Assembly (NCBI RefSeq): GCF_020616555.1
Contig: NZ_CP085173.1
Span: forward strand, 1,240,001 to 1,304,000
Source of the DNA: Streptomyces longhuiensis
GTDB taxonomy: Bacteria > Actinomycetota > Actinomycetes > Streptomycetales > Streptomycetaceae
DNA: 64,000 bases
Direction of reading: 5' to 3'
Shown: one piece after another, positions 59,247 through 64,000 of the stretch
Numbering within the stretch: position 1 is the first letter of the stretch
Layout of the letters: each line of letters begins with the position of its first letter
Notes under the pieces: model-generated
What the model was told of the DNA's origin: nothing
The model's input: only the letters and a program-made list of their open reading frames with translations
Databases searched by the model: none
Position numbers and translations under genes: made by a program

Positions 59247-59543
59247 TCAGGACAGCTGGTCGGCGAGCGGTCCGAGCACCGGGGTCCACTCGCGGACCGA
59301 GACGTCGCTGACGAGCCCGTTCAGGCGGAACGGGTCCTTCTCCGTGGCGGCCAGGGCCGACTGCTTGTCGGCGGCGCGGAACAGGAGCAGCGCGCCGGGC
59401 GCCTCCGCCTCGGCGAAGGGGCCCGAGACGAGGTTGATCCCCTGCTCGATGAGCACGCCGAGGAACTCCCGGTGAGCGGGGCGGACGGCGTCGCGGGCCG
59501 CGGAGTCATCGGTGTAGGTGTAGGTCACGGCGTAGATAGGCAT
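59247..59543 (-). CDS. YciI family protein
   Basis: 98 aa, one YCII domain: MPIYAVTYTYTDDSAARDAV, RPAHREFLGVLIEQGINLVS, GPFAEAEAPGALLLFRAADK, DPFRLNGLVSDVSVREW. Small ferredoxin-like fold, probably an enzyme or stress protein. Confidence 0.9.
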   Translation of the reverse strand: MPIYAVTYTYTDDSAARDAVRPAHREFLGVLIEQGINLVSGPFAEAEAPGALLLFRAADKQSALAATEKDPFRLNGLVSDVSVREWTPVLGPLADQLS

Positions 59544-59724
59544 CGTGGTGTTCTCTCCTGTGAGTCCGAGTCCGAGCTAGGCCCGAGGTATGTCTGAGTC
59601 TGGGGCAGGTCGGGGCGATCGCTGTGCGATTATGCTGCCCGGCTTGTCGAAAAGATCAGTACCCCCGTCTGGGCAGTCTGCCTTCTGGGCATGCCACGCC
59701 GGTGGGACGGCTTGGGGGATTGCG

Positions 59725-60099
59725 GTGCGGGGACGGCTGGGCGGATCTCATTCCGGACGTGCGGCGGCGGTAGCCGGGGCGGTGGCGCTCTGCCTGGGCC
59801 TGACCACCGGGTGCTCGTTCGGCGACAGCTCCGACCCCAAGAGGGCCGCAGCCCAACAGGAGCGGTTCTGCGCCCAGTTCGGCCGATGGCAGCAGGACGT
59901 CGACACACCTGATGCCGACTCCGTCTCAGGTCAGATGGCGATCGACGCCGCGAAGGTACTGGACCGGGAGCACCTGGACACGGGCGGCAGTCACATCCTG
60001 CGTGACACTGAGGCGGCCGTTGTGTACCGCATGCACGACAGCGGGGTCAGGGTGGCCGCGTACTGCGACCGGGTTGGTTTCGAGACGCTGGTCGGCTGA
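59725..60099 (+). CDS. small lipoprotein
   Basis: 124 aa from GTG 59725 with GGGGGAT upstream. Signal AAAVAGAVALCLGLTTGC, lipobox Cys. The mature part has conserved-looking FCAQFGRWQQDV and YRMHDSGVRVAAYCDRVGF with two Cys. Function unknown. In-frame starts upstream (59590) are less likely because they precede the signal peptide by 45 residues. Confidence 0.68.
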   Translation: MRGRLGGSHSGRAAAVAGAVALCLGLTTGCSFGDSSDPKRAAAQQERFCAQFGRWQQDVDTPDADSVSGQMAIDAAKVLDREHLDTGGSHILRDTEAAVVYRMHDSGVRVAAYCDRVGFETLVG

Positions 60100-60152
60100 C
60101 TCAGGGCAGTGACGCACCGACCACCCCGGTGGGGCAGCTCCTCCGTCCGGGT

Positions 60153-61076
60153 TCACACCAGGCCCTCCCGGAAGCCCTGCCGCCACGACGGATAGCGCGG
60201 CTCCCAGCCGAGCTCCCGTTTGGCCTTGTCGTTGGAGAAGCCGCGGCCCTCGGTCATCATCCGCACCGCGACTTCCCCGGCCAACAGGCGGGCCAGCCAT
60301 CTGGGAACCCGCAGGGGAGGCTTCGCGCCCGCGCACCGGGCCAGGTGAGGCAGCCACTCGCCGGCCGGGGCGGGTTCGTCGTCGACGATGTTGAACACGC
60401 CCGTCGCCTTCTGTTCGACGGCCAGTACGGTGGCGCTCGCCGCGTCGTCGAGGTGCACCCACGAGCTGTGGCCGGTGCCACGCCCGACGAGCGGGAACTG
60501 ACGCTTGCGCACGAGCTCGACCTGGTCGTCGGTCGCGCCGGGACCGTACAGTCCGCCGTATCGCAGGGCCGCGCCGCCGGCTTGGACGGCCACGTCCTCG
60601 ACATGGCGGATCGCCTCCATGCCCGGTCCGGCCGCCGTCCCCGTCATCAGATCGAGCGGGTCCTCCTCGGTCTTCACCCAGCCGCCCTCGTGGACGCCGT
60701 TCCAGCTGGCGTAGCTCTGCGCGACGAAGTGGGCGTCGGTCGCCTCGGCGGCGGCCAGCAGGTGGTCCGTCCCCTCGGTGCGCAGCCGGTTGGTGGTCGC
60801 GAACCAGCGGTCCATGTGCTTGATGTCGGGTTTGCCGGCGATCGCGGTCATCTGGTGCACGACGACGTCCGGCCGGGCCTTCGCCACCGCTTCGCCGACC
60901 GACACCGCGTCGAGCCCGTCCATCACGACAGCCTCTGCGCCCAGGTCCCCGAGCAGGCCCAGTTTGGCCGCGCTCGTCGTCGTAGCCGTCACCTGGTGCC
61001 CCCGGGCCACGAGCTGCGGTACCAGCCGCCGCCCCACAACCCCGGTCCCACCCGCCACGAATACCCGCACAGCCAT
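60153..61076 (-). CDS. NAD-dependent epimerase/dehydratase family protein
   Basis: 307 aa extended SDR. Cofactor motif VFVAGGTGVVGRRLVPQLVA; LRYGGLYGPGATDDQVELVR after the catalytic region, where YASWNGVHEGG stands in place of a clean YxxxK, so catalytic activity is uncertain. SSWVHLDDAASATVLAVEQK and FNIVDDEPAPAGEWLPHLA follow. ATG 61076 with AGAGGGTG. Confidence 0.85.
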   Translation of the reverse strand: MAVRVFVAGGTGVVGRRLVPQLVARGHQVTATTTSAAKLGLLGDLGAEAVVMDGLDAVSVGEAVAKARPDVVVHQMTAIAGKPDIKHMDRWFATTNRLRTEGTDHLLAAAEATDAHFVAQSYASWNGVHEGGWVKTEEDPLDLMTGTAAGPGMEAIRHVEDVAVQAGGAALRYGGLYGPGATDDQVELVRKRQFPLVGRGTGHSSWVHLDDAASATVLAVEQKATGVFNIVDDEPAPAGEWLPHLARCAGAKPPLRVPRWLARLLAGEVAVRMMTEGRGFSNDKAKRELGWEPRYPSWRQGFREGLV

Positions 61077-61160
61077 CACCCTCTTGATTCCGATTCGGCC
61101 TCTCACACCTGAGACGAGACGGCGCGGTCATCTGTGACATGCGGAGCCGTCGAACCGGCC

Positions 61161-61370
61161 CTACGCCTCGCCGCGCTCCGTCGGCGCCTCGTTGACGACC
61201 TCGGCCAGGCGGTGCAGCCGGCTTGCGAGCGCCCGGCGTTCGCGCGGGGTGAAGCGCGGCAGCACCCGCTCCTGGCGCTCCCGCGGTTCGTGGCGCATCG
61301 TCTCGTGTCGTCGGGCGCCCTCAGCGGTGAGGCTGACGAGGACGCGGCGCTCGTCCTCGGGCGCAGGCCA
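61161..61370 (-). pseudogene. MarR family regulator, C-terminal fragment
   Basis: Minus-strand reading ERRVLVSLTAEGARRHETMR, ERVLPRFTPRERRALASRLH, RLAEVVNEAPTERG, stop at 61161. This is the wing and last helices of a MarR protein. The reading is lost upstream of about 61370, so the DNA-binding helix is missing. The junction sequence reads differently on the plus strand (INWGSAETLVPRLARTPVE) without a match I know. Confidence 0.7.
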
Positions 61371-61471
61371 TCAACTGGGGCAGCGCCGAGACCCTCGTCC
61401 CGCGCCTGGCCCGCACACCTGTGGAGCGGGCCGACCAGTGACATGCGGGCAACGCTGTCGTCCGTGGTGGT

Positions 61472-62677
61472 TCAGCCGACGCGCAGGGGGAGTTCGGTCA
61501 GGCCTCTGAGCAGGGTGCTGGTGCGCCATGTGAGGGTGGCGGGGTCCGTGGCGAACGCGAGGGTGGGGCGGTCGTGGAGGAGCAGGCGGAGGGCGACGGT
61601 GGCTTCGGCGCGGGCCAGGGGCGCGCCCAGGCAGTGGTGAAGGCCGTGACCGAAGCCGAGGTGGCTGTTGGGGGCACGGCGTATGTCGAACCGGTCCGGG
61701 TCGGGGAAGTGCAGCGGGTCCCGGGAAGCGGCGGCGAGGGAGATGAGTACGGCGTCGCCCGCAGGGATGTGCGTTCCGGCGATGTCCAGCGGTTCGGCGG
61801 CGAAACGGAACGCGCTCGCGTGTACGGGTGAGTTGTAGCGCAGGGATTCCTCGACGGCCGCGCCGGTCAGCTCAGGCTCGTCCCTGAGGAGGTCGAGTTG
61901 GTCGGGGTGGCCGAGCAGGGCGTGGAGCGTGCCGGAGATGAGGTCGACGGTGGTCTCGTGACCCGCGACGAGGAGGAGGAAGACCATGCCGAGGAGTTCT
62001 TCGCGGGTCAGAGGAGCGTCACCGGTCGCGGTGTCGGCGATGGCGAGGATGCTGAGCAGGGCGGAGTCCGGCGCGCGGCGTTTGCGTTCGATCAACTCGG
62101 CCAGATAGGTGGTCAGTTCGGTGGCCGCCGAGGTCGCGCGCTCCGAGCTCTCCGGCATGACCAGCGCGTTGGACCAGGCATGGAAAGCAGTTCGGTCGGA
62201 TGCGGGGATGCCCAGGAGGTCGCAGATCACGGTGACGGGCAGGGGCAGTGCGTAGGCGCTGACCAGGTCGACGGCCCCGTGGTGCGGGAGTTCGGCGAGC
62301 AGGTCGGTGGTGATGGCCTCGATCCGCGGGCGCAGGGCGGCGATGCGCCCCGGGGTGAAGTGGCCTGCGGCCAGGCGGCGGAGGCGGGTGTGCTGGGGTG
62401 GGTCGGTCTGGAGCATGTTGCGTCCGACGGCGTGTCCGCCGTCGCCGTGCCAGGAGGAGGAGTGCCGGATGTCGTTGCGCAGGCGCGGATCGGTCAACGC
62501 GGCGCGTGCCGCGTCACGTGTGACGACCAGCCACGCCTCCCCGCTCTCCGGGACGAGGACGCGGTGCACGGGACCCTTGTCCCGTAGGGCCACGTATACG
62601 GGGTAGGGGTTCGCGGCCATGTCGTGGCCTTCCGGAGCCAGGTCGTCGAGCGTGGGCGGCTGAGTGCGCTTCCCCAT
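61472..62677 (-). CDS. cytochrome P450
   Basis: 401 aa bacterial class I P450 (CYP107/105-like length). I-helix LLLVAGHETTVDLI, ExxR in VEESLRYNSPVHASAFRFA, heme loop LGFGHGLHHCLGAPLARAE with the Cys ligand. ATG 62677 with GGAAGGGG; the open frame upstream overlaps the patatin gene. 5 bp downstream of the patatin gene, so one operon. No ferredoxin gene nearby. Confidence 0.93.
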   Translation of the reverse strand: MGKRTQPPTLDDLAPEGHDMAANPYPVYVALRDKGPVHRVLVPESGEAWLVVTRDAARAALTDPRLRNDIRHSSSWHGDGGHAVGRNMLQTDPPQHTRLRRLAAGHFTPGRIAALRPRIEAITTDLLAELPHHGAVDLVSAYALPLPVTVICDLLGIPASDRTAFHAWSNALVMPESSERATSAATELTTYLAELIERKRRAPDSALLSILAIADTATGDAPLTREELLGMVFLLLVAGHETTVDLISGTLHALLGHPDQLDLLRDEPELTGAAVEESLRYNSPVHASAFRFAAEPLDIAGTHIPAGDAVLISLAAASRDPLHFPDPDRFDIRRAPNSHLGFGHGLHHCLGAPLARAEATVALRLLLHDRPTLAFATDPATLTWRTSTLLRGLTELPLRVG

Positions 62678-62682
62678 CGCCG

Positions 62683-63570
62683 TCACCCCTTCCAGAGGCG
62701 GGACACCGCGTCTGCGAGCGACGTGGCCTGGGCATGGCCCGCGCGTGCGGCACCGGGCCTGGGCGTATCGGCGGCCATGTTGCGCCCCATGGCGCGGAGG
62801 GCGGCACGGTCCGGGGACACCAGCAGGACGTCGGTCCCCTCGGCCTCCAGTTCGGCCGCCTGTTGCCGGGCGCTCGGGTGCGGGCCGGGCGCTGAGGTCA
62901 ACGGAGCAATGGCCAGGACGCGGCGGTAGCCACGCGCGAGATGGATGTTGGCGGTGGCGCGGGTGCCGCCGTCGATCCAGCGGCGCCCGGCCGCCGACGC
63001 CGGAGGCCAGACGATGGGGACGGCACAACTGGCCGTGACCGCCTCCACGAGGGTGACCTGTCCGGCGGCGTCGAACGCCTCCAGGGATCCGGTGTGCGCG
63101 TCGATCGCCGTGATCCGCAGATCGGTGTTCGTGGGCCAGGCTGTGGCGTCCCGCAGCAGGGTCGCGATGGTGCGACGGACGTCGGACTCTGCTGCCGTGC
63201 GAGCGGCGAGGGCGGCTCGTCCCAGCCGTTGCACGGACCGCTGCGAGTCAGGGGAGCCGAGTGCCGCCCAGAGATAACGCAGGGTCTGGGCGGCGGTGAC
63301 CGGCAGGTCGATGCGATCCGCTCGGGCCAACTGCCGCTCGTACAACTCTCGAGCGGATTCACCGCAGGCCAAACGGGCACCGAAGATCGCACCTGCCGAC
63401 GTGCCGATGACCACGTCGGCACTCAGGGGATCGATCCCCGCGTCGGCGAGACCGGCCAGTACTCCCGCCATCCAGGCCCCGCCGACGGGCCCGCCACCCC
63501 CCAACACCAGCGCCGTGCCGCCCCTGTCGCCCTTGTCGCCGATCTCGCCCTTGTCGCTCACGTCGCTCAT
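62683..63570 (-). CDS. patatin-like phospholipase
   Basis: 295 aa. Oxyanion loop ALVLGGGGPVGGAWMAGVLA, nucleophile Ser in VVIGTSAGAIFGARLACGES, catalytic Asp in RRWIDGGTRATANIHLA. Ser/Asp dyad complete. GAGGGG precedes ATG 63570. First gene of an operon with the P450; divergent from TetR at 63670. Confidence 0.9.
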   Translation of the reverse strand: MSDVSDKGEIGDKGDRGGTALVLGGGGPVGGAWMAGVLAGLADAGIDPLSADVVIGTSAGAIFGARLACGESARELYERQLARADRIDLPVTAAQTLRYLWAALGSPDSQRSVQRLGRAALAARTAAESDVRRTIATLLRDATAWPTNTDLRITAIDAHTGSLEAFDAAGQVTLVEAVTASCAVPIVWPPASAAGRRWIDGGTRATANIHLARGYRRVLAIAPLTSAPGPHPSARQQAAELEAEGTDVLLVSPDRAALRAMGRNMAADTPRPGAARAGHAQATSLADAVSRLWKG

Positions 63571-63595
63571 GTCGCAACCCCTCGAAACCGTAAAC

Positions 63596-63609
63596 GGGGA
63601 GCACTCCCC
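63596..63609. promoter_or_regulatory. 14-bp operator GGGGAGCACTCCCC, copy 1
   Basis: Arms GGGGAG/CTCCCC with AC between, 26 bp upstream of the patatin ATG. Confidence 0.8.
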
Positions 63610-63639
63610 ACTTCTTGCGTCGACGTTAGCATCAGTACT

Positions 63640-63653
63640 GGGGAGCATTCCCC
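63640..63653. promoter_or_regulatory. 14-bp operator GGGGAGCATTCCCC, copy 2
   Basis: Same arms with one changed base, 44 bp from copy 1 and 16 bp upstream of the divergent TetR ATG. The spacing places both on about the same helix face. Confidence 0.8.
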
Positions 63654-63669
63654 GGTACCGTGAAGGGCG

Positions 63670-64000
63670 ATGAAGATGGCAGACAGCACGGACCGCCCGG
63701 GCGGAACCACGGACACCGGCAGCGGCAGCGGCAGCGGCAGAACTGGCCGTGGCAAGGACGGTTCGGGCGCCGGCGCACCCGTCCGTCGCCGAGACGCGCG
63801 GCGCAACAGGGACCTGCTGATCGAAGCCGCCCACGAGGTGTTCACCGAACTGGGCCTCAACGCGCCGCTGGACGTGATCGCCCGGCGCGCCGGCGTGGGA
63901 AACGCGACCCTGTACCGGCACTTCCCCCACCGCGCCGCACTCGTCGACGCGGTCTTCCGCGACCAGCTGACCGGCACGATGGAGGCCGGCGACCGCGCCC
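63670..64000 (+). CDS. TetR family regulator, cut by window end
   Basis: 110 codons visible from ATG 63670 (ATG 63676 also possible), no stop before the window ends. A Gly/Ser-rich leader, then the HTH: RRNRDLLIEAAHEVFTELGL, DVIARRAGVGNATLYRHFPH. Divergent from the patatin-P450 operon with two palindromes between, so it probably represses both itself and that operon. Confidence 0.88.
   Translation, partial: MKMADSTDRPGGTTDTGSGSGSGRTGRGKDGSGAGAPVRRRDARRNRDLLIEAAHEVFTELGLNAPLDVIARRAGVGNATLYRHFPHRAALVDAVFRDQLTGTMEAGDRA

Noticed and set aside
1..64000. CRISPR array, rRNA or tRNA genes
   Set aside because: No regularly spaced repeats, no rRNA-like conserved blocks and no tRNA cloverleaf noticed when reading; absence was not computed.

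Overview
The window is high-GC actinobacterial DNA, almost certainly from a Streptomyces chromosome arm. It has third-position GC-rich ORFs, many GTG starts, an eight-gene gas vesicle cluster of Streptomyces type, Lsr2, an Asp23/AmaP envelope-stress cluster, Tat-exported deiminases and a large share of decayed genes.

Layout. 0.2-3 kb: two head-to-head DUF1990 paralogues, a small membrane protein and a 51-aa DUF6131 membrane peptide. 3.0-7.4 kb: an alkaline-shock (Asp23) region made of a minus-strand block (Asp23, small membrane protein, Asp23, DUF6286, AmaP) and a divergent plus-strand ECF sigma factor overlapped by a zinc-finger/Asp23 fusion that looks like its anti-sigma factor. 7.6-8.9 kb: Lsr2, an integrase relic and an SseB-like gene. 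10.0-13.7 kb: gvpO-A-F-G-J-L-S-K. 14-17.4 kb: a helical hypothetical protein, an AI-2E transporter relic, a HemK2-type methyltransferase, a CDGSH protein and an iron-containing redox enzyme. 17.4-21.6 kb is a graveyard: relics of an SRPBCC cyclase, a second broken copy of the SseB-like gene, a transposase and an amidohydrolase, with two CsbD-like stress genes and one membrane protein among them. The two SseB copies are diverged direct repeats about 10.6 kb apart that bracket the gas vesicle block.

21.7-24.2 kb: a decayed rifamycin-response locus: a rifamycin-associated-element-like palindrome, a stub of a glycosyltransferase, and a helR gene interrupted by one in-frame amber codon. 24.4-29.5 kb: aldo/keto reductase, a three-gene redox operon, and a GNAT gene split by a precisely definable IS605-type TnpB-only element. 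29.8-39.8 kb: MMPL transporter, IMPase, two LLM flavin monooxygenases behind a cysteine-ended leader peptide, an isochorismatase-like hydrolase, a C45 acyltransferase and an NCS1 permease.

40.1-56.2 kb is the most coherent and unusual part: four agmatine-deiminase-family paralogues (two Tat-exported, two cytoplasmic), a fused urease gamma-beta gene with a divergent urease alpha gene but no accessory genes, a family-5 peptide/nickel ABC transporter, a membrane Ser/Thr kinase and two paralogous TetR regulators. Four copies of one 18-bp palindrome, TGACTG-N6-CAGTCA, sit in the promoter regions of this set and nowhere else that I found in the window. I infer a TetR regulon for uptake and breakdown of guanidino/ureido compounds.

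56.4-64 kb: a membrane-anchored hypothetical, a maleylpyruvate-isomerase-like protein, an exonuclease/phosphatase-fold protein, YciI, a lipoprotein, an epimerase, a MarR relic, and a P450-patatin pair divergent from a TetR gene with two copies of a second palindrome between them. No rRNA, tRNA or CRISPR array was seen.
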